A stretch of 64,000 bases of DNA. Origin: Paenibacillus xylanilyticus. Its GTDB lineage: Bacteria; Bacillota; Bacilli; Paenibacillales; Paenibacillaceae. The stretch covers positions 3,173,001 through 3,237,000 of the forward strand of contig NZ_CP044310.1 of assembly GCF_009664365.1 (NCBI RefSeq), written 5' to 3'. This document shows, piece by piece, positions 12,446 through 21,098 of this stretch. Within the stretch, counting starts at the first letter, position 1. The number at the start of each line of letters is the position of its first letter. The position numbers and the translations under genes are program-made. The notes below the pieces were generated by a model. The model was not told where the DNA came from, did no database searches, and was given only the letters and a program-made list of their open reading frames with translations.

Positions 12446-13541
12446 ATGAAGACATACCGCCCGATAACGACGCTTCAATTCATTCTTATGATTTCTACTT
12501 TCCAGATCAGTGTTGCCTTCCTGGCTCTTCCAAGAGAGCTTGCAAGACATGCGGGAACGGATGGTTGGATGACGGTCTTTTTGGGATGGGGACTCGTGAT
12601 GTTAGCCTCCATGGCCATGGTGAAATTAATGAAATATAATCCGGATAGTACAATACTTGAATTAGTTCAGCGTTATATGGGCCGGTGGGCGGCAAAACTG
12701 GTTACTTTTCTATTTATGGTTTATTTTTTGCTGCTCGCCTATGATGGTTACGCGGTTGCTACGCTTGTCATTAAACTCTGGTTGCTGCCGACGACGTTAA
12801 TTTATATTCTGGCCTTTCTGCTTCTGATCCCTACCTACCAGATTGCGCAGCATGGATTTCAGGTGATCGGGCGGTACACCGAAATTGTTTCGATGCTCTC
12901 CATGTGGATTCCCCTCGTTTATGTGTCAACGCTGAATCGTGCTCACTGGCTTTACTTGCTCCCGCTATTTAAAGAGGGTTGGCTTCCCATATTTACTTCC
13001 ATAAAAATCATGATCTATCCCTTACTGGGCATTGTAATGGTTTTATTTTCTGTACCCTCATTTGGTGAAAAAGGAAAAGGCGATGACTGCTATGGTAATC
13101 TCCAATTCCCTGACTTGCCTGGCATATTTGGGGATCACCATTATTTGCTTTGTTTATTTTAGTCCTGATGAGATCGGAGAATACAATGATCCGGTGATTA
13201 GCATTTTGAAATCTATTGAATTTCAATTTATTGAACGGGTCGAAGTGTTGTTTATTGCATTTTATTTGTTTATCTTCTCATGTATTTGGATTCCCTCCAT
13301 GCACATTGTTTCCAGATGCTCCGCCTCGTTGCTGGGAAAAGGTAAAGACAATATTCACCTTGCTGCATGGTGTATTGTGATACAGATCAGTTTTTTCATC
13401 TATCGCCCGAGTTTTATGGCAGCTGGACAAATCAACAATTCACTGAATCTCATCGGGTTTGTAATGGAATTCGTATTGCCTGCAGCCATTCTTTTGTATG
13501 TCGTTATTTTCAAGAAATGGAAGGGAGGGAAACGAACATGA
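12446..13541 (+). pseudogene. Spore germination permease (GerB family), frameshifted
   Basis: Two overlapping frames together encode one endospore germination permease of about 365 residues (APC-like GerB family). MKTYRPITTLQFILMISTFQ through VLFSVPSFGEK is read in the first frame. KAMTAMVISNSLTCLAYLGI through FKKWKGGKRT is read in the next. The switch falls in the A5 run near 13068-13072: four A instead of five would give an unbroken protein. About ten hydrophobic helices are visible in total. The ribosome site is GGAAGGAG, and the stop overlaps the gerC start (ATGA), as expected for a coupled operon. If the extra base is real, this receptor is inactive; if not, the gene is ordinary. Confidence 0.88.
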
Positions 13542-14665
13542 AATGGATTAAAAAAACCGTTATTTCTATTGTAGTTTGCATTTGGTTGTGTTCAATCACA
13601 GGATGCGGGAGTGGCAAAACCAATTTGGAAGATGCTACCGTACCATTGGCATTGGGCTTGGATGTCGAAGACCAAAAGCTCCATTATTATGTCTCCGCAC
13701 CTGTATTCAGCAAAGACATTCAAAAGAAAAGCCGCGAAGCGGAAGGGATAGCTGAGGGATTAAGATCGTCCAGGAATCAGCAGGATGCTCAATTTCCAGG
13801 TTCGGTAGGAGGACGGAATTTTCAGGTCATTGTTGTAGGGAAAGAATTACTTAAATATAAAGATTGGTTTAAAGTATTGGATGTGACCTTCCGTGATCCG
13901 CGAAATACGATTACCGACAGGATCATCGCAGTGGATGGTCCAGTTTCGGATATCTTTAACTTTCAATCGAAGGATCAGCCGCCAATACTCATGTTTTTAA
14001 AAGCGATTGTCGAATCAGGAAGCAAAATTTCGACTACGGTCTCAACAACTGCGCAAGAGCTGCATCGACAATTGTATGACCGAGCAATGACCCCTGCCAT
14101 CTCGGAGATCAAGATTGAGAATAACAAGATCATGCTTAAAGGAACGACTCTCCTTTCTCAGCAAGCCCTGTACCGAACTTCACTGACCTATCAGGAAACT
14201 TCACTTCTTCAAATTTTGAAAAAGGAGGCGGGACCCGGAATCAGTCTCACTTATCCTGTGGATAAACTCCAACAAACTGTTCCGTATAACATAGATAAAG
14301 TAAGTTTTACGCTAGGAGGCACCTCAGTAAAGATTAAATCTTCTCATGAGAACGGGAAATTTCGATACAGGGTGAAAGTAAAATCAAATATTGCTATCAC
14401 GGAAAAGTTTCTTGAATATGAACTTCAGGATAATTTCGGTGACATGGAGAAGAAGTTGAGCGACGGAATGAAAGTAGCGATTGAGAAGCTCATCCAAAAA
14501 TTCCAGCAGCATGAAATAGACCCTGTCGGTTTTGGATTCTATGCACGGGCTTTTCACTACCCGTTGTATAAGGAAGTGCAGGACCAATGGGCAAAAGAGC
14601 TATCCCGTGCCCAGTTTGATGTCGAAGTTGATCTTCGAATCGCTGCCACCGGAGCAGTAGAGTAA
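13538..14665 (+). CDS. Spore germinant receptor C subunit, lipoprotein (GerC family)
   Basis: A 375-residue Ger(x)C protein. It has a lipoprotein signal with ITGC and Cys23 as the lipid-anchored residue. The family features are DATVPLALGLDVEDQKLHYY near the N-terminus, RNFQVIVVGKELLKY, and the three-domain length with the late HEIDPVGFGFYARAF. It is tethered outside the inner spore membrane and completes the receptor with the A and B subunits. The ATG at 13538 overlaps the permease stop by four bases and has GGGAGGGA upstream. A longer upstream reading of the same frame (from 13367) runs inside the permease gene and is not used. Confidence 0.93.
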   Translation: MKWIKKTVISIVVCIWLCSITGCGSGKTNLEDATVPLALGLDVEDQKLHYYVSAPVFSKDIQKKSREAEGIAEGLRSSRNQQDAQFPGSVGGRNFQVIVVGKELLKYKDWFKVLDVTFRDPRNTITDRIIAVDGPVSDIFNFQSKDQPPILMFLKAIVESGSKISTTVSTTAQELHRQLYDRAMTPAISEIKIENNKIMLKGTTLLSQQALYRTSLTYQETSLLQILKKEAGPGISLTYPVDKLQQTVPYNIDKVSFTLGGTSVKIKSSHENGKFRYRVKVKSNIAITEKFLEYELQDNFGDMEKKLSDGMKVAIEKLIQKFQQHEIDPVGFGFYARAFHYPLYKEVQDQWAKELSRAQFDVEVDLRIAATGAVE

Positions 14666-14688
14666 TCTAACGATCAAGACTATTTCCT

Positions 14689-14889
14689 ATGTTTATGGAA
14701 TACCGCAATATTTGTTCGTTCTTCTGGTGGTTAGGTGATTGGGATGGAGATGAAAGCCGACTTACAGAAGAACAACGAAACGCAATCGATCATGCTGTTA
14801 AGCTCATTGAACGAGAGTTACCTTTTGACGGATGTGACATTAAAATTTTAAGGACTCTCCTTGATTTAAACATAATAAATATTATGTAA
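14689..14889 (+). CDS. Small hypothetical protein (uncertain)
   Basis: A possible 66-residue protein with an aromatic start (ICSFFWWLGDWDGDE) and a helical, charged middle (LTEEQRNAIDHAVKLIERE). The composition looks protein-like, but there is no ribosome site before either ATG (14689, 14695). It lies 23 bases after gerC and before the operon's terminator. It may be a remnant or be read through coupling. No family was recognised. Confidence 0.35.
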   Translation: MFMEYRNICSFFWWLGDWDGDESRLTEEQRNAIDHAVKLIERELPFDGCDIKILRTLLDLNIINIM

Positions 14890-14948
14890 ACTAATTGTGT
14901 GCGAAAATGGATAATCGCAAAGTTATTGTTACCAAAAATCGAACACAT

Positions 14949-14996
14949 AACTAACTCCGTGACACTTGGTATACTCAATTGATCACGAAGTTAGTT
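14949..14996. terminator. Bidirectional terminator between converging genes
   Basis: AACTAACTCCGTGA pairs with TCACGAAGTTAGTT with one mismatch. It stands between the germination operon (plus strand) and the amidase (minus strand), with CGTTGTCCTTTTTC following on the plus strand. Confidence 0.75.
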
Positions 14997-15016
14997 CGTT
15001 GTCCTTTTTCTTTAAC

Positions 15017-16513
15017 TTAGACAGGGAAAAGTGGGTTTCCCTTCATTCCAATCCACAGTCCGGATGCTTCCAGCTGGCCAGCCAGTTGGAGCAGCCAGTC
15101 TTCACGACCTTTGGTTGCCATAACTTGAACGCCCATCGGCAAGCTATCAGCTGTAAGGTGCAGCGGAACACTCATCGCAGGCTGGCCTGTCAGGTTGGCG
15201 AGTTGGGTGAAGGGAGTGTAGGTGAGACTTGGTTCAAACATTTCATAGATCAATTGCTGCTGATGCACCTTGTCCAATTCGGTAATCTGCATCAGATGCT
15301 GAATTTGCTCCTCATGAGGAGTTAGCTCTCCAACCTTTGGTGCAGGAAAGGCATTAACGGGTGTGATATAGAAGTCGTATCGCTCGAATAGTGTAGACAT
15401 CTGCGCTGCAGCCACGTCCCATTCGGCAAGACTGTGAACGAATTCCGCGGCCGATACCTTTTTGCCTGCCTCAGCCAGCACCCAAGATTCAATTTCCATA
15501 TCGCTCGATGTCAAAGATCGGCCCATCGCATGCTCCATGGAGGCGATCATTGCCGCCATTTCACCGCTGTTCATCATATAATAGTTCTCCATCAACCGAA
15601 CACCGTTGACCGGACTCAATTTTTCCTCCACGTGATGACCTTGTTCCTCCAGCCACCGAACCAGCTTGTACACTGCTTCCTTCGCATCCTCGCTAACAGG
15701 GGTACCTACCGGCGAATCCGTGGTATATGCGATCTTCAGTTTGCGTTGGTGCGGATAGCTCATATCGGCCAAGTAACTGCCCGGAAAGAGCGGGGCATGA
15801 AACGCGGCTTCAGGCTGAATGACCTGCAGGGTATCCAGTAAGGCGGCACTGTCTCGCACAGTCCGGGATAGTGCGAAGTCGATGGATGCACCTTGCCATT
15901 GCCGACCAACCCCTGGTCCAACAGGAGTCCGTCCCCGAGTAGGTTTTAGTCCGAATAGTCCACTGAAGGAGGCTGGAATGCGGATCGAACCACCGCCATC
16001 ACTGGCTCCGGCCATGGGTACGATTCCCGAAGCAACGGCTGCAGCTGCACCTCCGCTTGAACCCCCTGGTGAATGATTCGTATTCCATGGATTGCGACTC
16101 GGACCATGTAGACGTGGCTCAGTAATGTTTTTAAGGCCAAATTCAGGTGTGTTCGTATGCCCAATAATAACGAAGCCTGCATCCCGGAGTCTGGATACAA
16201 AGTTAGAATTGCGCAAAGCCCAATGATCCTTCAGAAGACGGGAACCGGAAGTCAGAATTTCCCCCTCCAGCGATTGCGAGATGTCTTTGAGGAGCAATGG
16301 AACACCTGCAAAAGGCTGTTCACCAGGACGAACATAGCCGGCTTCCTCGCGTGCGCGTGTTTCATATGTACGAATGACCGCATTAAGCTGCGGATTAACT
16401 TCTTCTAGGCGAGCATAAGCCGCTTCCAGCAACTCAACGGGGGAAACTTCCCGTGAGCGAACCAGTTCAGCCAGACCTATGGCATCATAGGACGTATATG
16501 AAAATGAAGACAT
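15017..16513 (-). CDS. Amidase signature family protein
   Basis: A 498-residue amidase with the complete Ser-cisSer-Lys triad: Lys76 in PLLLKDIS, Ser152 in [16 protein letters not shown] and the nucleophile Ser176 in [20 protein letters not shown]. The serines are 24 residues apart, as in known members. It hydrolyses a carboxamide bond; the substrate is not evident. The nearest kinds I recall are 6-aminohexanoate-cyclic-dimer hydrolase-like amidases, not the GatA subunit, since no GatB/GatC genes are adjacent. No signal peptide is seen, so it is cytoplasmic. A GGAGAGGAACG ribosome site precedes the ATG. The transporter downstream on the same strand is upstream in transcription but has its own terminator. 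Confidence 0.9.
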   Translation of the reverse strand: MSSFSYTSYDAIGLAELVRSREVSPVELLEAAYARLEEVNPQLNAVIRTYETRAREEAGYVRPGEQPFAGVPLLLKDISQSLEGEILTSGSRLLKDHWALRNSNFVSRLRDAGFVIIGHTNTPEFGLKNITEPRLHGPSRNPWNTNHSPGGSSGGAAAAVASGIVPMAGASDGGGSIRIPASFSGLFGLKPTRGRTPVGPGVGRQWQGASIDFALSRTVRDSAALLDTLQVIQPEAAFHAPLFPGSYLADMSYPHQRKLKIAYTTDSPVGTPVSEDAKEAVYKLVRWLEEQGHHVEEKLSPVNGVRLMENYYMMNSGEMAAMIASMEHAMGRSLTSSDMEIESWVLAEAGKKVSAAEFVHSLAEWDVAAAQMSTLFERYDFYITPVNAFPAPKVGELTPHEEQIQHLMQITELDKVHQQQLIYEMFEPSLTYTPFTQLANLTGQPAMSVPLHLTADSLPMGVQVMATKGREDWLLQLAGQLEASGLWIGMKGNPLFPV

Positions 16514-16594
16514 GACGATCGTTCCTCTCCGAATATATGAAATAGTATTAATACCTGTCCATATGTCATCGTACCACTGGAATTATAAAAAGAC

Positions 16595-16631
16595 AAAAGG
16601 CACTGCCGATCCAGAAGGATGTGCAGTGCCT
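16595..16631 (-). terminator. Terminator after EamA transporter gene
   Basis: AAAGGCACTGC pairs with GCAGTGCCTTT. On the minus strand it is followed by TTGTCTTTTT. It lies 24 bases beyond the transporter stop and separates it from the amidase gene. Confidence 0.85.
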
Positions 16632-16654
16632 TTATGATATAAATAAGATCTTTA

Positions 16655-17635
16655 TTACTCTGTCCGAAGCCTAGGCGCTGCGTCTGCAGCTGTGCCAGAT
16701 CGTTCCTGCTGTTTGGATATAGCGAACAAAGCAATCCAGATGAGAATGAATCCAAGCAGCTGCTCCCATGTGATGAGTGTCCGGAATGCAATCCAGTTCA
16801 CAAGCACACCTGCCATGGGGAAGCTCAGCTCAGCCAATGTGGCCACGGAAGCTTTGGTGGACGAGAGACCTTTATAGTATAACAATAGACTCAGTAAACC
16901 TGGCAATAGCGCCTGCCCCAGAATGTTGAGCGCAACCGCTGCCTGTTCTCCAGCGCCGGATGGCAAGGTCCACGCTGCACCCTCGTTCCAGGTCATGAAG
17001 ATCAGCAAGGGCAGAGCTACGACGAAGCGGAGGGAGGTGACCGTCTCATAACGGGTTTGCCCCAGCATCAGTCGGCCCATCACCGTAGAGCCGCCCCATA
17101 AGGCAGCAGCGCCAAGTGACAACAGGCTGCCCGCATGAATCCAGTTGTTCCAGTTTCCAAGCGGAAGTGTAAACCCGAATGTAAGCAGATAAGTTCCGAT
17201 AAGAGCAACAACGAATAACCAGCCGAAGCGGCGCGGCAGTGTTTCCTTCAATAAGAACTTCGCTAAAACAATCGCGAAGATGGGCTGCATTTTTTGCAGC
17301 AACAAAACGGTATTCGGATCATTGTGTGTCAGTGCAAGCGTGAATAATACGGTTGCCAGTGCAGAGCCGCCCCATGAGATAAAGATAACGGCGATCCAGT
17401 GACGGGCTCGCAATTGTTTCAGGTCGGCGCGGAATTTCCATAAGACGGGTATAGCGACTAAGCTCACGATAATATGTTCCACCAGTACAATTTGAGTAGA
17501 GGTCATCGTTTGCAGCAAAATGATGCGGAACAATGGATCTACGCCCCATAGGGCTGCACCGAGAACAACGAGCCAAAATCCGGTATTGCTTCGTTCCTTG
17601 CGATAAACGGTTGATGCATGCTGTGTCTTTTCCAT
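16655..17635 (-). CDS. DMT/EamA family transporter, candidate riboflavin transporter
   Basis: A 326-residue membrane protein with ten predicted helices in two EamA repeats (LVVLGAALWGVDPLF in the first; SLGAAALWGGSTVMGR opening the second). EamA proteins export or import small metabolites. The leader carries an FMN riboswitch followed by a terminator, and nothing else lies between them and this gene. Riboswitch control by FMN points to flavin supply, so riboflavin uptake (as proposed for RibN-type EamA proteins) is the best inference. The ATG at 17635 (MEKTQHASTV) follows GAAGGAGTCCTG; an in-frame upstream start at 17728 would lie inside the terminator and is rejected. The polar C-terminal tail ends in RSGTAADAAPRLRTE. 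Confidence 0.88.
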   Translation of the reverse strand: MEKTQHASTVYRKERSNTGFWLVVLGAALWGVDPLFRIILLQTMTSTQIVLVEHIIVSLVAIPVLWKFRADLKQLRARHWIAVIFISWGGSALATVLFTLALTHNDPNTVLLLQKMQPIFAIVLAKFLLKETLPRRFGWLFVVALIGTYLLTFGFTLPLGNWNNWIHAGSLLSLGAAALWGGSTVMGRLMLGQTRYETVTSLRFVVALPLLIFMTWNEGAAWTLPSGAGEQAAVALNILGQALLPGLLSLLLYYKGLSSTKASVATLAELSFPMAGVLVNWIAFRTLITWEQLLGFILIWIALFAISKQQERSGTAADAAPRLRTE

Positions 17636-17685
17636 ATTCAGGACTCCTTCGTCAGAACACGGAATCTTCAGTTGGCAAAATCGAC

Positions 17686-17725
17686 AAAAGCCCCCGTTTT
17701 GGCATACACCAAATAAACGGGGGCT
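17686..17725 (-). terminator. Riboswitch expression-platform terminator
   Basis: On the minus strand AGCCCCCGTTT pairs with AAACGGGGGCT and is followed by TTTGTCGATTTT. It lies about 60 bases downstream of the FMN aptamer and 50 bases before the EamA start, as in transcription-attenuating FMN riboswitches. Confidence 0.9.
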
Positions 17726-17782
17726 CATCCATGAACATATCGTCAGGAAAGAAACCTTCCCATAGGCGGTATGTCATGTGTT

Positions 17783-17930
17783 GATCTTCTCTCATCCGGA
17801 CTGTACCGTCGGCCTTGGAGTCACACCAAGTCAGTCGCTGTTGTCCTAAGCAGTCAACAGCGAGTCGCGGGCTGGTTCCGATTGGAACATCACCGCCGGT
17901 TGGGAATTGCACCCTACCCCGAAGATCCTA
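17783..17930 (-). ncRNA. FMN riboswitch (RFN element)
   Basis: Read on the minus strand, the conserved RFN blocks occur in order. First AGGATCTTCGGGGTAGGGTG, then AATTCCCAACCGGCGGTGAT, then AGCCCGCGA, a variable hairpin, TTGGTGTGACTCCAAGGCC, GACGGTACAGTCCGGATG and AGAGAAGAT closing with the first block. It binds FMN and, with the terminator downstream, should switch off transcription of the EamA gene when flavin is abundant. The only gene behind it is the transporter; no rib biosynthesis gene is present in the window. Confidence 0.95.
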
Positions 17931-18012
17931 TTCAATTTATAGGTTATAGTACAAGTTGTAACATTAATAAGTTCATCTTATTCCTGTAAGCGCTAGCAGT
18001 TCAAGCATTTTT

Positions 18013-18516
18013 TTAGAAAATGATGTTCCAGCTTCCTTGCTGCCTGCGCAGAAGCACAATCTGACCCGCGTGATAAGCGTCGTGAAGAACCCAGCGGGCA
18101 AGCGTTTGAGCCCAGTTTTGTTCGGAATCCAAATAGGCTTCTTCAAGTCTGGAATCCTGCAACGTAACCAGGTTATTGTGCAACTGGTCTGCCAGTTCAG
18201 TAGTTCGCTCCACAAGTTGGCTCCAGCCAACTTGGTCCAAGGGGTCACCAGGACTGCCAAACGTAGCTTCATTCGATTCGGCAGCGGGTACAGGTGGAGC
18301 TTGACCTTGAAGACGCTTTAAAATCCGCTCGTTGTAATAATACATATGATTGACCAGCTGCCATATGCTCAGTCCTCCTGAAGGAGGGATCCAAGCTGCC
18401 TGCTCTGAGGTCAGCCCTTCAAGTGCCTTCGACAATGGGACAATCCAGTTACATTGATCCCAGGTATCTTCTTTTTGAATAATCAACACATCTAATGCAG
18501 TTGTTACAGACGTCAT
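18013..18516 (-). CDS. DinB family protein
   Basis: A 167-residue four-helix-bundle protein of the DinB/YfiT type. The metal-binding histidines are apparent in LVNHMYYYNERIL and in ARWVLHDAYHAGQIVLLRRQ near the C-terminus. The family includes thiol-dependent transferases and many uncharacterised stress proteins, so the precise role is open. It is divergent from the CGNR regulator gene, and the intergenic region holds four regularly placed GTTAC half-sites. The ATG lies downstream of AGAGAGGAATG on the minus strand. It is not in an operon with the EamA gene, since the riboswitch leader starts downstream. Confidence 0.85.
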   Translation of the reverse strand: MTSVTTALDVLIIQKEDTWDQCNWIVPLSKALEGLTSEQAAWIPPSGGLSIWQLVNHMYYYNERILKRLQGQAPPVPAAESNEATFGSPGDPLDQVGWSQLVERTTELADQLHNNLVTLQDSRLEEAYLDSEQNWAQTLARWVLHDAYHAGQIVLLRRQQGSWNIIF

Positions 18517-18573
18517 CTTTAAAGTTCATTCCTCTCTAGTGGAACTCATCTCATGACTTGCGTCTTCATGCTT

Positions 18574-18662
18574 GTAACTAGCTAATATAGTTTGAAATGG
18601 TTACAATTAATATAACACAATCCAAAAGAAAGTAACCATCTTTTTTCGATTTAGATAGTTAC
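18574..18662. promoter_or_regulatory. Four symmetric GTTAC half-sites in divergent promoter region
   Basis: GTAAC occurs at 18574-18578 and 18632-18636, and GTTAC at 18600-18604 and 18658-18662. Centre distances are 26, 32 and 26 bases, so the set is symmetric about 18618. The inner pair extends to ATGGTTAC and GTAACCAT, the outer to GTAACTA and TAGTTAC. It may be an operator for a regulator acting on both genes, possibly the CGNR protein. Confidence 0.4.
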
Positions 18663-18678
18663 AGTAGCGGAGGTTTAG

Positions 18679-19251
18679 ATGGATAGGTTATGGACAGATT
18701 TTGTGAATAGCGACTATCATGATTGGCGCGGCGGGGATCGATCTGAAGATAGACTGGGAAAAGCAAGCTGGCAGCAGGATTTCTTGAATCGTTGGCAATT
18801 AGAAGCACAAGTGCCGGCATCGACTGAAGAAGAATCCACCATGAGAAGCTTTAGAGATGAGTTACAGTCTTTGGCTATCCGTTTGTCAGCGGGAACGACC
18901 CTAACGGAGAAGGATCAGGCATGGTTAAATGACTTTATGCGAAGTGGTGGGGTGATCAGACAACTAATCTCACAGGAGCAAGGACTGGATGTTAAGCTGG
19001 TTCCCATCCATGCACATTGGTTTCAGGTGATGGCCGAGGTCGCTGCTGACTTTGCCATGACACTGGTGGAGGGCGAAGGAAAGAGAATTCGATGCTGTGA
19101 CAACCCGGACTGCCGCTGGGTCTTCTATGATGATACTCGCAGTAGAACACAGAAATATTGCGATGATAAAATGTGCGGCAATCTAATGAAGGTGAGACGT
19201 TTTCGAGCGAAACGTAAGCTGGAATCCAGCGGAGAAAAGAATGAAGTTTAA
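18679..19251 (+). CDS. CGNR zinc-finger (ABATE-type) putative transcription regulator
   Basis: A 190-residue protein. An N-terminal ABATE-like region (to about residue 120) includes HAHWFQVMAEVAADFAMTLV. It is followed by the C-terminal CGNR zinc finger, with cysteines in IRCCDNPDCRWVFYDDTRS and KYCDDKMCGNLMKVRRFRAK; the signature reads CGNLMK here. Such proteins are thought to bind DNA as stress-linked regulators, but direct evidence for the family is thin. GCGGAGGTTTAG precedes the ATG. It is divergent from DinB, and the intergenic half-sites make autoregulation plausible. Confidence 0.85.
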   Translation: MDRLWTDFVNSDYHDWRGGDRSEDRLGKASWQQDFLNRWQLEAQVPASTEEESTMRSFRDELQSLAIRLSAGTTLTEKDQAWLNDFMRSGGVIRQLISQEQGLDVKLVPIHAHWFQVMAEVAADFAMTLVEGEGKRIRCCDNPDCRWVFYDDTRSRTQKYCDDKMCGNLMKVRRFRAKRKLESSGEKNEV

Positions 19252-19299
19252 AAATTTAAGAGCAGTCATCACCATAGATAGTAGGTTTGGTGCTCATAA

Positions 19300-19328
19300 T
19301 TGATAAACATTAACAATCGGTATATAAT
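19300..19328 (+). promoter_or_regulatory. Sigma-A type promoter for amidohydrolase
   Basis: TTGATA at 19300-19305 and TATAAT at 19323-19328 are separated by 17 bases. The amidohydrolase start lies about 95 bases downstream. Confidence 0.65.
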
Positions 19329-19426
19329 GGTTATGTACTAGCGAAAGTATAGTCGCAAATCATATGTAAGGACAAGCAATGCGAATCAGATCATTTTACA
19401 AACCATTACGATTGGAGAGGTGTCTC

Positions 19427-20800
19427 ATGGGGACAGGTTATCTATTGAAAAACGGTTGTGTATTATCGATGGATGCTCGTATTGGACAGTTTAACAGGGC
19501 AGATGTACTTATTCAGGATTCTTTGATTGCAGCCGTTCAACCGAATATCGAGGTGTCCGATGCAGATGTTGTGGTGATCGACGCATCAGACATGATTGTC
19601 ATGCCTGGATTGGTGGATACACACCGGCATATGTGGGAATCTCTTGTGAAAACAGCTGGAACGAACTGGTAGCTGCCCGTGTATTTGCAAAATCTGTACT
19701 ATGGTGCCATGGGAAGCAAGCTTCGACCACAGGACAGCTACATTGCCAATCTCCTGGGTTCTTTGGAAGCGCTTAACGCGGGGGTGACGACGGTACTTGA
19801 TTGGAGCATGCCATATTCACCTGATCATACCGATGGACTTATTCGTGGGCTGCAGGATGCAGGGATCCGGGCTGTCTTTGCTCACGGTGTTCCAGGGGAA
19901 ACCGCCTATTGGAATCGGGAAAGTACCCTTTCATACCCGGAGAATATCAGAGGGGTGAAGGAGCGTTATTTCTCCTCTCGTGACCAATTGGTCACGTATG
20001 GACTAGCGATTCGCGGCCCAGAGTTTAGCCACTGGGATACGACGGTGCAGGACATTCAGCTCGCAGAAGAACTGGACGCAATTTGTTCCATGCATGTCGG
20101 GTTTGGCAGCTGGGGATCAGCTGACCGTTCCATTAGCCGAATGTACGAGGCAGGACTGCTTACCCCGCGAATTAATGTCGTTCACGGCAATACGATGGGC
20201 ATGGATGAATTCAAAATGCTGGCAGACACGGGAGCCTCTTTGTCAGTTACGCCTGAAGTAGAGATGATGATGGGTCATGGCTATCCGGCTACAGGATATT
20301 TTCTCGAACATGGTGGCACGCCAACGCTTGGTGTGGACGTGGTGACTTCGACAGGTGGAGATATGTTTTCACAGATGAAATTTGCGCTGCAAGCTGAGCG
20401 TTCCAGAACAAACGAGTTATTGCTTGCGCAGGGTGAAATGCCGGGAGAGCTGAGTTTGCAAGCGAGTCAGGTACTGCGATTTGCAACTTCGGCCGGTGCA
20501 CAGGCTTTAGGGCTCGAGCGAAAAACAGGCTCAGTCATACCGGGAAAAGAAGCGGATTTAATTATGATTCGTACAACGGACCTGAATTTGTTCCCCGTTC
20601 ACGATCCAATCGGTGCTGTTGTGCAATTCGCCAATCCATCCAATGTGGACACGGTCTTTGTTGCAGGAAAACTTGTGAAGCGAAATGGTAAGCTGCTGCA
20701 TGTGAACCTGGACGACATTCGAAGCAAAGCGATGGAAAGTAAGGAATATTTATTAACCCAGTATCGATTGTCTGATGCGGATCGGATTGTATTTTCTTAA
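19427..20800 (+). pseudogene. Amidohydrolase family protein with in-frame stop codon
   Basis: One reading frame covers a full amidohydrolase of about 457 residues, except for a TAG at 19670-19672. Metal and active-site motifs lie on both sides of the stop: VDTHRHMWESLVKTAGTNW before, then LPVYLQNLYYGAMG, ALNAGVTTVLDW, CSMHVGFG, NVVHGNTMG and LGVDVVTSTGGDMF after. It resembles the ATZ/TRZ-like deaminases and hydrolases that act on cyclic amidines or ureas; the substrate is unknown. GGAGAGGTG precedes the ATG at 19427. No frameshift is present, and the downstream part has no good restart signal. The stop may be a true nonsense mutation or a sequence error. Confidence 0.85.
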
Positions 20801-20820
20801 AGAATCTGCAGAAGTAAAGT

Positions 20821-20854
20821 AAAAGAGCCGTTACATAAGCACGGCTCTTTTTTA
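20821..20854 (+). terminator. Terminator after amidohydrolase
   Basis: AAAAGAGCCGT and ACGGCTCTTTT pair around TACATAAGC, followed by TTATTAAA. Confidence 0.9.
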
Positions 20855-20907
20855 TTAAATCCATTTCGTCATATTTACAAAACCAATCGGTATTAAAGCA
20901 AGGGTTG

Positions 20908-20936
20908 TTGACAAATATAACGCTTTCCACTAAGAT
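20908..20936 (+). promoter_or_regulatory. Promoter of licT-bglP-bglH with cre-like site
   Basis: TTGACA (20908-20913) and TAAGAT (20931-20936) are 17 bases apart. The spacer holds AACGCTTTCC, whose reverse (GGAAAGCGTT) resembles a catabolite-responsive element, so CcpA repression is plausible. Transcription would begin about 25 bases before the first RAT. Confidence 0.65.
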
Positions 20937-20966
20937 AGCCATATAAGTTAATAATGAATTTAATCA

Positions 20967-21057
20967 GGATTGTTACTGATCAGCAGGCAAGACCGATTGA
21001 TGATGCAAACATGCAGAATGGTTCTTCATGTATGCATAATTAATGGTCTTTTTTTGT
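20967..21057 (+). promoter_or_regulatory. RAT antiterminator and overlapping terminator upstream of licT
   Basis: GGATTGTTACTGATCAGCAG (20967 on), continuing through GCAAGACC to 20994, matches the ribonucleic antiterminator bound by BglG/LicT proteins. Its 3' end overlaps a terminator in which AGACC-ATT-GATGCA arms pair with TGCAT-AATTAATGGTCT, ending in a T run near 21050. LicT binding would stabilise the RAT hairpin and prevent termination. Confidence 0.92.
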
Positions 21058-21098
21058 TGTCAAATTTTGTTAACGTTTCATGTTAAAAGGAGATTCCT

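Noticed and set aside
21062-21076. TGTTAACGTTTCA before licT as a cre site
   Set aside because: It is one base short of the consensus and lies after the RAT terminator; the promoter-spanning site is better placed.
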